A DNA stretch of 64,000 nucleotides from Pseudomonas fluorescens (GTDB lineage: Bacteria > Pseudomonadota > Gammaproteobacteria > Pseudomonadales > Pseudomonadaceae): positions 434,001 to 498,000 of the forward strand of contig NZ_CABVHJ010000002.1 of NCBI RefSeq assembly GCF_902497745.1. Direction: 5' to 3'. Of the stretch, positions 10,001 through 19,573 are shown in pieces. The stretch's first letter is position 1. Every line of letters starts with the position of its first letter. A program made the translations under genes and the position numbers. A model generated the notes under the pieces. The model saw only the letters and a program-made list of their open reading frames with translations. It was not told where the DNA came from and did not search any database.

Positions 10001-11410
10001 ATGAAACGCTACGAAAAATTCGCCGACGACATCGCTGAACTGATCCGCTCCGGCGTCCTTGGCCCCGGCCAGCGCGTGCCTTCGGTGCGCTACGCCAGCC
10101 AGACCTACGGTGTCAGCCCGTCCACGGTGTTCCAGGCCTATTACCTGCTTGAACGCCGTGGCCTGATCCGCGCACGCCCGCGCTCCGGCTACTTTGTCAA
10201 CACCCACGCGCCGAGCCCGTTCTCCGAGCCGGTGATCAGCAGCCACGTCAACGACTCCACCGAAGTCGACGTCAGCGAACTGGTGTTCTCGGTCCTCGAT
10301 TCGATCAAGGACCCGAGCACCGTCCCCTTCGGCTCAGCGTTCCCCAGCCCGACGCTGTTCCCGCTGCAACGCCTGTCACGCTCGCTGGCCAGTGCCGCGC
10401 GCGAGATGGACCCGCGCATGGTCGTCACCGACATGTCGCCGGGCAATCCACAACTGCGCCGGCAAATCGCTCTGCGCTACATGGTCGGCGGCCTGATGCT
10501 GCCGATGGAAGAACTGCTGATCACCAACGGCGCCCTCGAAGCGCTGAACCTGTGCCTGCAAGCCGTGACCGAACCCGGTGACCTGGTGGCCATCGAAGCC
10601 CCGGCGTTCTACGCCAGCCTGCAAGTACTGGAACGGCTGAAACTCAAAGCCGTGGAAATTCCCGTGCACCCGCGCGATGGCATCGACCTCGGCGTGCTCG
10701 CGCAAACCCTGGAACGCCACCCGATCAAGGCCTGCTGGTGCATGACCAGTTTCCAGAACCCGATGGGCGCGACCATGCCCGAAGCGAAGAAACAGGAATT
10801 GGTCGAACTGCTGCGCCGCCATCAGGTGCCGCTGATCGAAGACGACGTCTACGCCGAACTCTATTACGGCCAGCAGGCACCGAAACCGGCCAAGGCCTTC
10901 GACACCGAAGGCCTGGTGATGCACTGCGGCTCGTTCGCCAAGAGCCTGGCCCCCGGCTACCGCATCGGCTGGGTCGCCGCCGGGCGTTACGCGCAGAAAA
11001 TCGAACGACTGAAACTGATGACGTCGCTGTGTGCCTCGATGCCGGCGCAAGCGGCGATCGCCGACTATCTGCAACACGGCGGCTACGACCGGCATTTGCG
11101 CAAACTGCGTTATGCGCTGGAAGAACAGCAAAGCGCGATGCTTGCGGCGATCGCCCGCTACTTCCCGGCGCAGACGCGGGTCAGCCAACCGGCGGGCGGT
11201 TACTTCTTGTGGCTGGAATTGCCGCCGCAGATGGATTCGTTGAAGTTGTTCCAGATGGCACTGGCGCAAGGTATCAGCATCGCGCCGGGGCCGATTTTCT
11301 CGCCGACGCAGCGGTTCAGGAATTGTATTCGTCTGAACTATGGCAGTCCTTGGACTGAGGATTCGGAGAAGGCGATGGAGACGTTGGGGCGGATTGTGCG
11401 GTCGTTCTGA
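10001..11410 (+). CDS. MocR-type (GntR-HTH plus aminotransferase fold) transcriptional regulator
   Basis: This 469-residue protein has an N-terminal GntR winged helix (residues 1-70: RVPSVRYASQTYGVSPSTV, YYLLERRGLIRARPRSGYFV) joined to a fold-type I aminotransferase domain. The PLP lysine lies in CGSFAKSLAPGYRIGW, with ITNGALEALNLCLQAV for the phosphate-binding turn, CMTSFQNPMG, and the final arginine region RNCIRLNYG. MocR proteins usually bind PLP or an amino acid and control a nearby gene. No obvious target is adjacent, because the neighbour on the right is a convergent SDR gene. The start at 10001 has AAGG at a suitable distance. Confidence 0.92.
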   Translation: MKRYEKFADDIAELIRSGVLGPGQRVPSVRYASQTYGVSPSTVFQAYYLLERRGLIRARPRSGYFVNTHAPSPFSEPVISSHVNDSTEVDVSELVFSVLDSIKDPSTVPFGSAFPSPTLFPLQRLSRSLASAAREMDPRMVVTDMSPGNPQLRRQIALRYMVGGLMLPMEELLITNGALEALNLCLQAVTEPGDLVAIEAPAFYASLQVLERLKLKAVEIPVHPRDGIDLGVLAQTLERHPIKACWCMTSFQNPMGATMPEAKKQELVELLRRHQVPLIEDDVYAELYYGQQAPKPAKAFDTEGLVMHCGSFAKSLAPGYRIGWVAAGRYAQKIERLKLMTSLCASMPAQAAIADYLQHGGYDRHLRKLRYALEEQQSAMLAAIARYFPAQTRVSQPAGGYFLWLELPPQMDSLKLFQMALAQGISIAPGPIFSPTQRFRNCIRLNYGSPWTEDSEKAMETLGRIVRSF

Positions 11411-11437
11411 CAGATAGATGGTGTTTATTTTGGCCTC

Positions 11438-11512
11438 TTCGCGAGCAAGCTCGCTCCCACATGGGTTCTGTGCCATTCACACATCCAATGTGGGAGCGAG
11501 CTTGCTCGCGAA
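11438..11512. repeat. REPIN, compact and inverted in arm order
   Basis: The arms (11438-11461 and 11489-11512) run TTCGCGAGC first and GTGGGAGCG last, opposite to the copy at 4571-4660, with a spacer of only 27 bases. It lies between the convergent MocR and SDR genes. Confidence 0.93.
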
Positions 11513-11544
11513 GGGGGCGGTGCTATCGAAACAAATCCAGGCGA

Positions 11545-12291
11545 TTAACGCCCACCCCCCAAATCAACAAACGTCCCCGTCGCATACGACGCCTTGTCTG
11601 ACAACAACCAGACAATCGCCTCCGCCACCTCATCCGGCCGCCCGCCGCGGGCCATCGGAATCGCCGACTCGAGCTTGCTGACTCGATCCGGATCGCCACT
11701 CAAGGCATGGAAATCGGTATAGATGTAACCCGGGCGCACCGCGTTGACCCGAATCCCTTCACCCGCCACTTCCTTGGACAAACCGATGGTGAAGGTGTCG
11801 AGCGCACCTTTGGACGCGGCGTAATCGACGTATTCGTTCGGCGAGCCGAGACGCGAAGCCACCGATGACACATTGACGATACTGCCGCCCTGCCCGCCGT
11901 GCTTGGGCGACATGCGCAGGATCGCGTGCTTGGCGCAGAGGATCGGCGCCAGGACATTGGTTTTCATGATCTTGAGGATACGGAATTCGGACATTTCGTC
12001 GACTCGCGACTTTTGTCCGACGGTGCCAGCATTGTTCACCAAGGCGGTGACCCGGCCCAACTCGGTGTCGACCCGCTGGAACAGCGCGATCACTTCGTCT
12101 TCAATACTGACATCGGCGCGCACGGCGATGGCCTGTGCACCCAAGGCACGGACTTGTTCCAGCACGCTTTGCGCGGCCTGTTCATCCGACTGATAGTTGA
12201 TGCAGATCCGATAGCCTTGCTCGGCAGCCAACAGCGCCGTAGCGGCGCCAATCCCGCGCCCGCCACCGGTGATCACAATGACTTTATCCAT
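11545..12291 (-). CDS. Short-chain dehydrogenase/reductase (SDR)
   Basis: This 248-residue NAD(P)-dependent oxidoreductase begins MDKVIVITGGGRGIGAAT, with the TGxxxGIG cofactor motif. It carries NNAG (VTALVNNAGTVG), the catalytic Tyr-Lys pair in YVDYAASKG, the Ser in NVSSVAS, and PGYIYTDFH after it. It matches classical SDRs of the FabG or glucose-dehydrogenase type. The longer open frame starting at 12414 runs back through a REP, so I take the ATG at 12291, which has GGAGAAAGG just upstream. The substrate cannot be told from sequence. Confidence 0.92.
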   Translation of the reverse strand: MDKVIVITGGGRGIGAATALLAAEQGYRICINYQSDEQAAQSVLEQVRALGAQAIAVRADVSIEDEVIALFQRVDTELGRVTALVNNAGTVGQKSRVDEMSEFRILKIMKTNVLAPILCAKHAILRMSPKHGGQGGSIVNVSSVASRLGSPNEYVDYAASKGALDTFTIGLSKEVAGEGIRVNAVRPGYIYTDFHALSGDPDRVSKLESAIPMARGGRPDEVAEAIVWLLSDKASYATGTFVDLGGGR

Positions 12292-12389
12292 GCTGGCCTT
12301 TCTCCCCCAATGCACACGTAACAGTCGGGGGGAAGAATAACCGCCATTGGCGGGTTTTGCATGAGGTCTGTTGCGTCTGCCCCGACGCC

Positions 12390-12464
12390 TTCGCGAGCAG
12401 GCTCGCTCCCACACTGGATTTGTGCTCCACGCCGCCCCCCTGTGGGAGCGAGCCTGCTCGCGAA
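12390..12464. repeat. REPIN, compact and inverted in arm order
   Basis: The arms are 12390-12413 (TTCGCGAGCAGG type) and 12441-12464 (GTGGGAGCGAGCC type), with a 27-base spacer. It has the same arrangement as 11438-11512 and sits between the SDR gene and the c-di-GMP gene, both on the minus strand. Confidence 0.93.
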
Positions 12465-12482
12465 GAACGATAACGCGGTCGA

Positions 12483-14564
12483 TCAGACCACCGCTAACTG
12501 CTCACCCCGCGCAATATCCTGCATGAATTTTTCCGCCGGCATCGGATGCCCCAGCAGATACCCCTGCAGCGAATCACACCCCAACTGCGTCAAGAACGCC
12601 TGCTGCACCCCGGTTTCAACACCTTCAGCGACAATGCGCAAACCGAGCGCCTGCCCCAGCGCAACAATCGCCGAAACAATCGCCGCATCGTCACTGTCAT
12701 GTTCCAGATCGCGCACAAACCCACGATCAATCTTCAGCTCGTTGGCCGGCAAGCGCTTGAGATACATCAGGCTGGAATAGCCGGTGCCGAAGTCATCGAT
12801 CGACAGATCGACGCCCATGTCCGACAACTCCTGCAGTACCGTCATGCTGGCATCGGCATCGCTCATCGCCGTGGTCTCGGTGATTTCCAGGGTCAGGCTG
12901 TTAGCCGGCAAGTGGTGGGTGGCCAGCGCCTTGGCCACGCTGCGTACCAGCCCTGCGTGGCAAAACTGCAACGCCGACAGGTTCACCGCGATGCGCCAAT
13001 CGGTGTAACCGAGCACATACCACTCGCGCATCTGCCGGCAGGCTTCGTTGAGCACCCATTCACCGATCGGAATGATCAGACCGGTTTTCTCGGCCAGTTC
13101 GATGAACTTGTCCGGCATCAGCATGCCGTGGGTCGGATGCTGCCAACGCAACAGCGCTTCAGCGCCGACCGGACGGCCGTTGGCGGCGTCGAACTTGGGT
13201 TGGTAATGCAAGCTGAACTGGCTGTGCTCAAGTGCCGCGCGCAGATCCTGCAACAACTGCAACTGCTTGCGTGCGTTGTTGTTCATCGACGCATCGAAAA
13301 AGCTGTAGCCGTTTTTGCCGCCGCCCTTGGCGTGGTACATCGCTGCGTCGGCGTTCATCAGCAGTTCCTGCGCGTTCTGGCCATTGCCCGGATACAGGGC
13401 GATGCCGACGCTGGCGGAGATCTGCAAGTCATGCTCGGCGACGCGGAACGATTGCGCGATCAAGCCGACCTGACGGGCCGCCAGCCCCAGCGCGTCGTTC
13501 GGCTCAGTCAGACGCACCAGCAGGACGAACTCATCGCCGCCGATCCGCGCGAGGGTGTCGAGGCTACGCAAGTCTTCACGCAGACGCACGCCGACTTCGC
13601 GCAGCAACTGATCGCCCATGTGATGACCAAACGCATCGTTAACCGGTTTGAAGCCGTCCAGATCGATGAACATCAAGGCAAAACAGCCGCCCTGCTCTTC
13701 GACCTTTTTCATCGCCTGATTAATGCGATCGTCCAGCAGCATACGGTTGGGCAGCCCGGTCAGGGTGTCGTGCAGGGCCAGTTGGGTGAGTTCGCGGTTA
13801 GCCACGGTCAACGAGTGCGCGAGATCAGCCGTACGCGCTTCGAGGCGCGCGTCGAGAATCGAGGTCAGCAAGGCAATCGACAGCACCGCCAACGTGGTAA
13901 TCAACACCAGGCTGTCGAGGCCATTGCCTTTCAAACCATTGACGGTGGCGCCACAGAAACTGCCATCAGGGAATTGCGCAGCAGCCATGCCGGTGTAATG
14001 CATGCCGACAATCGCGATGCCCATGATGATCGCCGCGCCGCCGCGAATCAGCCGCACATAGGGGGAATGCTGACGCAAGCGAAAGGCGATCCACAGCGCC
14101 GCCGCCGACGCACCAACGGCGATCAGCAACGAGGCGCCAAACAGCGTCAGGTCGTAATCAATGCCGGGCGTCATGCGCATCGCCGCCATGCCGGTGTAAT
14201 GCATGGCGCTGATCCCGCTGCCCATGATCAACGCACCAAACGCCAGTTGCAGCATTGGCAGTTTCGGCTGGCTGACCAGCCACAGGGCGAACCCGCAGGA
14301 CAACACGGCGATCAGCAGCGACAGTACGGTCAGGCTTATGTCATAGCCGAGATCGATCGGCAGTTTGAAGGCGAGCATGCCAATGAAATGCATCGACCAG
14401 ACGCCGATGCCCATGGCGAACGCTCCCCCCGCCGTCCAGAAATGCACCGCACGGCCCTTGGCGGTGGCGATGCGACCGGTGAGGTCGAGCGCGGTGTAGG
14501 AAGCGAGAATCGCCACGCACAACGAAATGAAAACCAGGGTGGAGGAATAACTACCGATGAGCAT
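12483..14564 (-). CDS. MHYT-GGDEF-EAL cyclic-di-GMP protein (MucR/NbdA-like)
   Basis: This 693-residue inner-membrane signalling protein carries the seven-helix MHYT sensor, thought to bind a metal and sense a diatomic gas. Its three motifs are SMHFIGM (about residue 58), SAMHYTGMA (about 120) and GMHYTGMAAA (about 185). A GGDEF cyclase domain has an intact GGDEF at 342-346, and an EAL phosphodiesterase has EALLRW from 469 plus SIDDFGTGYSSL and IVAEGVET. Both catalytic signatures are intact, so it may be bifunctional. Length and order match P. aeruginosa MucR, which feeds alginate production. The frame extends to 14678, but the ATG at 14564 (MLIGSYSSTLVF) places the first helix correctly. Confidence 0.93.
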   Translation of the reverse strand: MLIGSYSSTLVFISLCVAILASYTALDLTGRIATAKGRAVHFWTAGGAFAMGIGVWSMHFIGMLAFKLPIDLGYDISLTVLSLLIAVLSCGFALWLVSQPKLPMLQLAFGALIMGSGISAMHYTGMAAMRMTPGIDYDLTLFGASLLIAVGASAAALWIAFRLRQHSPYVRLIRGGAAIIMGIAIVGMHYTGMAAAQFPDGSFCGATVNGLKGNGLDSLVLITTLAVLSIALLTSILDARLEARTADLAHSLTVANRELTQLALHDTLTGLPNRMLLDDRINQAMKKVEEQGGCFALMFIDLDGFKPVNDAFGHHMGDQLLREVGVRLREDLRSLDTLARIGGDEFVLLVRLTEPNDALGLAARQVGLIAQSFRVAEHDLQISASVGIALYPGNGQNAQELLMNADAAMYHAKGGGKNGYSFFDASMNNNARKQLQLLQDLRAALEHSQFSLHYQPKFDAANGRPVGAEALLRWQHPTHGMLMPDKFIELAEKTGLIIPIGEWVLNEACRQMREWYVLGYTDWRIAVNLSALQFCHAGLVRSVAKALATHHLPANSLTLEITETTAMSDADASMTVLQELSDMGVDLSIDDFGTGYSSLMYLKRLPANELKIDRGFVRDLEHDSDDAAIVSAIVALGQALGLRIVAEGVETGVQQAFLTQLGCDSLQGYLLGHPMPAEKFMQDIARGEQLAVV

Positions 14565-14758
14565 GGGATTTCTCGTGGCCACCCAACGCGGATTGCGTCC
14601 ATTCTCGGTCGGGCAAATGCGGCGATTGTACTGATTGCGCAGAAGAACGCACTGATAAAGTAAGCAATTGGCCATCAAGCCGATGAAACGCTTGTTCGAT
14701 CGTCCGACAAGGCTCTGGCGCGGCGTTCACAGCTTTGCTCAAAACTGAAACACATACC

Positions 14759-14842
14759 TGTAGGAGCTGCCGGAGGCTGCGATCTTTTGATCTTGTCGTT
14801 AACAGCAAAATCAAAAGATCGCAGCCTCCGGCAGCTCCTACA
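14759..14842. repeat. Long inverted repeat of the TGTAGGAGCTGCC family
   Basis: The 32-base arms 14759-14790 and 14811-14842 are near-perfect inverted copies (TGTAGGAGCTGCCGGAGGCT through GATCTTTTGA), with a 20-base loop. Family members are also at about 26582-26689 (degenerate) and 52191-52274. It sits 13 bases beyond the opmB stop, so it may also end the efflux transcript. Confidence 0.93.
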
Positions 14843-14854
14843 AGGGGCATGGAA

Positions 14855-16324
14855 TCAGTTGGAGTTGCTCACGTCCAGTTGCCCATCCCAACCGCCGCCC
14901 AGCGCGGCAATCAATTGCACGCTGGCAATCAAGCGGCTTTGCAGAATGTTCAGCACGCTGCGCTCGTTGCTCAACGCCGTGGCTTGCACCACCACCACAT
15001 CGATGTAAGCAATCAGCCCGGCCTTGTACTGGTTTTCCGTCAGGCGCAGTGAGTCGCGGGCCGCATCGAGCGCTTCCTGGCGCACCGCCGCTTCGTCTTC
15101 ATACACCTTGAGCTGCACCAGATAGTTTTCCACCTCGCGGAAACCGTCGAGCACGGTCTGGCGGTACTTGGCCACGGTTTGGTCGTACACCGCTTCAGTG
15201 CGGTCAACTTCTGCCGAACGAATGCCACCGTCGAACAGCGGCAGCGCCAGTTTCGGCCCCACCGACCAGAAGCGGTTAGGCAGGCTGATCAGGTTCTGCG
15301 AGGTACTGCTGCTGTAGCCGCCGCTCAGACTCAAGCTAAGATCCGGGTAATACGCGGCTTTGGCCACGCCGATGTTGGCGTTGGCGGCAATCACCGAGCG
15401 CTCGGCCGAAGCAATATCCGGGCGACGCTCCAGCAACTGCGAGGGCAGGCTCAATGGCACCTGCGGCAGCTTCGGAATGGTCTGCACTTCAGCAATGTTG
15501 AAATCCGCCGGCGCTTGACCGGTGAGCACCGCAATCGCATTTTCAAACTGCGCACGCTGCCAAATCAGGTCGACCAGATCGGCCTGGGTGCTTTTCAGTT
15601 GCGTCTGCGCCTGGGCCACCGCATCCCGCCCGGAAACGCCCGCGCGGTATTGGTTCTGGGTCATTTTCAGCGAGCGTTCGTAAGCGGCAACCGTGGCTTC
15701 GAGCAAACGTTTTTGCTGATCGATCACGCGCAATTGCAGGTAGTTCTGCACCAGCTCCGACTGCTGACTCAGGCGCATCGCCGCCAGATCGGCAAAGCTG
15801 GCCTGGGCGCTGGCCTCGTCAGCCTCAAGCCCACGGCGCAACTTGCCCCACACATCGGCTTCCCAACTGACGCCCAGCTCAGCGTTGTAGGTGTCGCGGA
15901 TGCCGCTGGAGGAACTGCTCAGACTCGAACTGCTGCTGCCAGTGCCTTGGCTGGAGCGGGTTTTACCCAAGCTCAGATCGACACTCGGGTAAAACGCCCC
16001 GCGAGCGCTGCGCACCAAAGCCTGCGCTTGCCGGTACTGAGCTTCCGACTGCGCGACGGTCTGGTTGGCATTGTTCAGGCGTTCGATCAAGCCGTTGAGC
16101 TGCTGATCGCCGTACAACTCCCACCACGCACCCCGGGCCAGCGAATCGCTCGGGTTGGCCTGGGTCCAGCCCTCGGCTTCCTTGTACTGGGCAATTTCAG
16201 CGGTCTGCGGACGCTGATAGTCCGGGCCGACAGCGCAAGCACTGAGCATCGCCACGCACAGCGACAGGCTCAGCAGACGCAAGCCGCGAACAGTGGCCAG
16301 ATTGAAAAGCGAACGGTCAGTCAT
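14855..16324 (-). CDS. opmB: RND efflux outer-membrane lipoprotein (OprM/NodT family)
   Basis: This 489-residue TolC-type channel lets a tripartite RND pump export drugs across the outer membrane. An N-terminal signal ends in the lipobox LSAC (Cys30), followed by AVGPDYQRP, the typical NodT-family opening. Two repeats of the OEP fold are visible (LNNANQTVAQSEAQYRQAQ; VDRTEAVYDQTVAKYRQTV), with LPSQLLERRPDIASAER conserved. The start overlaps the upstream RND gene stop by four bases (ATGA at 16321-16324). It is the last gene of an operon matching muxABC-opmB of P. aeruginosa. Confidence 0.92.
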   Translation of the reverse strand: MTDRSLFNLATVRGLRLLSLSLCVAMLSACAVGPDYQRPQTAEIAQYKEAEGWTQANPSDSLARGAWWELYGDQQLNGLIERLNNANQTVAQSEAQYRQAQALVRSARGAFYPSVDLSLGKTRSSQGTGSSSSSLSSSSSGIRDTYNAELGVSWEADVWGKLRRGLEADEASAQASFADLAAMRLSQQSELVQNYLQLRVIDQQKRLLEATVAAYERSLKMTQNQYRAGVSGRDAVAQAQTQLKSTQADLVDLIWQRAQFENAIAVLTGQAPADFNIAEVQTIPKLPQVPLSLPSQLLERRPDIASAERSVIAANANIGVAKAAYYPDLSLSLSGGYSSSTSQNLISLPNRFWSVGPKLALPLFDGGIRSAEVDRTEAVYDQTVAKYRQTVLDGFREVENYLVQLKVYEDEAAVRQEALDAARDSLRLTENQYKAGLIAYIDVVVVQATALSNERSVLNILQSRLIASVQLIAALGGGWDGQLDVSNSN

Positions 16325-19300
16325 AGCGGAGTTTCCAGAGCGGCATCAGTGCGCACGCCACGCCATTTGTTGAAACGATGGCGCAGCTTGTCGAGATAGA
16401 GGTAAACCACAGGTGTGGTGTAAAGCGTCAGCACCTGGCTGAAAATCAGCCCACCGATGATGGTCAGGCCCAACGGCTGGCGCATTTCCGCGCCTTCGGC
16501 CCGGCTGAGCAGCAACGGCAAGGCACCGAGAATCGCAGCCAGCGTGGTCATCAGAATCGGCCGCAGACGTTGCAGACAGGCACTGCGAATCGACTCCAAC
16601 GGCGACAGGCCCTGATGACGCTCCAGTTGCAGCGCAAGGTCGATCATCAGAATGGCGTTTTTCTTCACCACGCCGATCAGCAGGAACAGCCCGAGCAACG
16701 AGATCAGGCTGAACTCGCCGCCCAGCGCATAGATCGACAGCAACGCGCCGACCCCGGCCGACGGCAGGGTCGACAGAATCGTCAGCGGATGAATGTAGCT
16801 TTCATACAGCACGCCCAATACCAGATACACCGCCAGCAGCGCACCCAGAATCATGAACGGCTGGCTCTTTTGCGTCGCGGCAAAAGCGTCGGCCGTGCCA
16901 GCCATTTTCGCGATGACATCTTCCGGCAGGCCAACCTTGGCAATCGCCCGCTCGATGGCAGCACTGCCCTGCTCCACCGTCACGCCTTCGGCCATGTCGA
17001 AGGAAATGTCTTCGGAGGCAAACTGGCCTTCGTGGCTGACGCGGTCGTCCTCCAGGCTGTTTTCGTAATGAGCGAAAGTCGACAGCGGCACCCGCGCACC
17101 GTCAGCGGTGATCACCTGCACTTGCTTGAGCGTCACCGGGTCCTGGGCGTATTTCGGATTGACCTCCATCACCACCTGATACTGGTTGAGGCTGTCGTAG
17201 ATCGTCGAAATCTGCCGCTGGCTGTAGGCGTTGTTCAATACTGAAGTCACCATGTCCATGTCGACACCGAGGCGTTTGGCCTGATCGCGATCGACAATCA
17301 GCGTCACCTGCTGGGCACCCTTGCCTTCGCGCGCATCGATCGCGGTCAGCTCAGGCAACGCCCTTAACGCGGCAACCACTTTTGGATACCACTTGCGTAA
17401 CTCGCCCAGATCGCCACTTTGCAGGATGTAGCTGTACTGCGATGTGGTCTGCTCGCGGCCGCCGCCGAATTGCAGATCCTGATCGGCCATCAGCATCAAT
17501 TGTGCACCGGGGACCTTGGGCATTTCCTTGCGCAGGCGTTCGATGACTTTCTGCGCATTGAGCTGGCGTTCCTTGATCGGCTTCAGACGTACCAGCATGA
17601 AGGCGTTGTTGGTGCCGTTGCTGCCACCGATGAACCCGGCGACACTTTCCACTGCTTCGTCCTTGAGCACGGCACGGCGGAAGATTTCCATTTTCGGCTG
17701 CATCACGCTGAACGACAGACCGTCGTCACCGCGCACGAAACCGATCAACTGGCCAGTGTCCTGCTGCGGCATGAAGGTTTTCGGCACCACCACGTACAGC
17801 GCGACGTTCACGCCAACGGTGATCAGCAGACTGAGCAAGGTCAGACGACGATGGCGCAACACCCAGTCGAGGCTGCTGGCGTATTTGCCAACCATCCAGT
17901 CGTTGGTGCGGCGGCTCCAGCGTTGCAGACGGTTCTCCTGCCCCGGCGTGTGCGGCTTCAGCCAGCGGGCGCAGAGCATCGGCGTCAGCGTCAGGGAAAC
18001 CACCAGCGAGACGACAATGGCCGCCGCCAGGGTGATGGAAAACTCGCGGAACAGGCTTTCGACAATCCCGCCCATGAACAGGATCGACAGGAATACCGCC
18101 ACCAGCGAAACGTTCATCGACAGCAAGGTAAAACCGACTTCCTTGGCCCCGAGGTACGCGGCCTGCATCGGTTTGACGCCTTCGTCGATGTGCCGGGAAA
18201 TGTTCTCCAGCACTACGATGGCGTCGTCCACCACCAGCCCGGTGGCCAGGATCAGCGCCATCAGCGACAGGTTGTTCAGCGAGAAGCCATAGAGGTACAT
18301 CACCGCAAAGGTGCCGACCAGCGACACCGGCACGGCCAGTGTCGGAATCAGCGAGGCGCGGAAGTTTCCAAGGAACAGGAACACCACCAGAATCACCAGG
18401 GCCACGGCAATCAGCAAGGTCATCTCGGCTTCATGCAGGGTGGCTTTGATCACCGGCGAACGGTCCATGGCCAGATTCAATTTCACGCTGGCCGGTAACA
18501 CCGCTTGCAGGGCCGGCAACTGCGCTTTGATCTCGTTGACCGTCTCGATGATGTTGGCGCCGGCCTGGCGGTTGATCACCAGCAGCACGGCCGCGTCATC
18601 GTTGAAGAAACCGCTGTTGTAGCGGTCTTCGACACCGTCGCTGACCTTGGCCACGTCCTTGAGGCGCAACGCCGCGCCGTCGGCATAGTGGATGATCAGT
18701 GATTCGTAATCCTTGGCTTTTTCCAGCTGGTCATTGGCCTGAATCTGCCACAAGCGCTGACCATCCTCGACCGAACCCTTGGGCCGGCGCACGTTGGCAT
18801 CGGCGATGGTCTTGCGTACATCGTCGAGCGCCACGCCGTACTGGTTCAGGGCCTGCGGTTCGAGCTCGATGCGCACCGCCGGCAGCGAACTGCCGCCGAT
18901 CTGCACTTCGCCAACGCCCTGCACCTGGGACAGGCTCTGGGACAGAATGGTCGAGGCCAAATCGTAGAGCTGGCCTTTTTCCAGCACATCGGAGGTCAGC
19001 GACAGCACCATGATCGGCGCCTGTGACGGGTTGACCTTCTTGTAGGTCGGCATGCTGCGCATGCCACTCGGCAGCAGGTTGCGCGAAGCGTTGATTGCTG
19101 CCTGTACTTCCCGCGCGGCACCGTTGATGTCGCGGTCGAGGTCAAATTGCAGAATGACCCGGGTCGAACCCTGACTGGAGCGGCTGCTCATGGTGTTGAC
19201 GCCGGCGATCGCGCCGAACGAGCGCTCCAGCGGCGTCGCCACGGTGGACGCCATGACCTCCGGACTGGCACCGGGCAGGCTCGCCTGCACGACGATCACC

Positions 19301-19428
19301 GGGAAGTCCATCTGCGGTAGCGGCGCTACAGGCAGCAGGCCGAAACTCACACCACCCAGTAGCATGATCGCCAGGCTCAACAGCATCGTCGCTACCGGGC
19401 GCTTGATGAAAGGACCGGAGAGGTTCAT
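16321..19428 (-). CDS. muxC: RND efflux pump subunit, MuxC/MdtC-like
   Basis: This 1035-residue inner-membrane proton antiporter has the standard RND layout of twelve helices and two large periplasmic loops. It begins MNLSGPFIKRPVATMLLSLA. The proton-relay helix carries LATGLVVDDAIVVLENI with the conserved Asp pair. The segment LSTLPSAGVGALLSIYALGG and the C-terminal [19 protein letters not shown] are typical of the MdtB/MdtC branch. In E. coli MdtB and MdtC form a mixed trimer, and the neighbouring paralogue at 19574-22675 implies the same here. It follows muxB after a 145-base gap that holds a REPIN. Confidence 0.94.
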   Translation of the reverse strand: MNLSGPFIKRPVATMLLSLAIMLLGGVSFGLLPVAPLPQMDFPVIVVQASLPGASPEVMASTVATPLERSFGAIAGVNTMSSRSSQGSTRVILQFDLDRDINGAAREVQAAINASRNLLPSGMRSMPTYKKVNPSQAPIMVLSLTSDVLEKGQLYDLASTILSQSLSQVQGVGEVQIGGSSLPAVRIELEPQALNQYGVALDDVRKTIADANVRRPKGSVEDGQRLWQIQANDQLEKAKDYESLIIHYADGAALRLKDVAKVSDGVEDRYNSGFFNDDAAVLLVINRQAGANIIETVNEIKAQLPALQAVLPASVKLNLAMDRSPVIKATLHEAEMTLLIAVALVILVVFLFLGNFRASLIPTLAVPVSLVGTFAVMYLYGFSLNNLSLMALILATGLVVDDAIVVLENISRHIDEGVKPMQAAYLGAKEVGFTLLSMNVSLVAVFLSILFMGGIVESLFREFSITLAAAIVVSLVVSLTLTPMLCARWLKPHTPGQENRLQRWSRRTNDWMVGKYASSLDWVLRHRRLTLLSLLITVGVNVALYVVVPKTFMPQQDTGQLIGFVRGDDGLSFSVMQPKMEIFRRAVLKDEAVESVAGFIGGSNGTNNAFMLVRLKPIKERQLNAQKVIERLRKEMPKVPGAQLMLMADQDLQFGGGREQTTSQYSYILQSGDLGELRKWYPKVVAALRALPELTAIDAREGKGAQQVTLIVDRDQAKRLGVDMDMVTSVLNNAYSQRQISTIYDSLNQYQVVMEVNPKYAQDPVTLKQVQVITADGARVPLSTFAHYENSLEDDRVSHEGQFASEDISFDMAEGVTVEQGSAAIERAIAKVGLPEDVIAKMAGTADAFAATQKSQPFMILGALLAVYLVLGVLYESYIHPLTILSTLPSAGVGALLSIYALGGEFSLISLLGLFLLIGVVKKNAILMIDLALQLERHQGLSPLESIRSACLQRLRPILMTTLAAILGALPLLLSRAEGAEMRQPLGLTIIGGLIFSQVLTLYTTPVVYLYLDKLRHRFNKWRGVRTDAALETPL

Positions 19429-19460
19429 TGACCGCCGTTCCCTGCATCACCACACAAACC

Positions 19461-19550
19461 TGTGGGAGCGAGCTTGCTCGCGAATGCATTTTGACATTCA
19501 ACGTAGACGTCGACTGATTGGCCGCTTTCGCGAGCAAGCTCGCTCCCACA
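19461..19550. repeat. REPIN inside the efflux operon (muxB-muxC spacer)
   Basis: The arms 19461-19484 (GTGGGAGCGAGCTTGCTCGC) and 19527-19550 (reverse complement) lie between two co-directional RND genes. The RNA hairpin it would form lies within the operon transcript. Confidence 0.95.
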
Positions 19551-19573
19551 AGGAATTCGTTGTGCATGCAGGG

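Noticed and set aside
12546..14663. 705-codon open frame on the plus strand
   Set aside because: It lies opposite the intact MHYT-GGDEF-EAL gene and its translation has no recognisable domain. High G+C genes often leave such antisense frames open.
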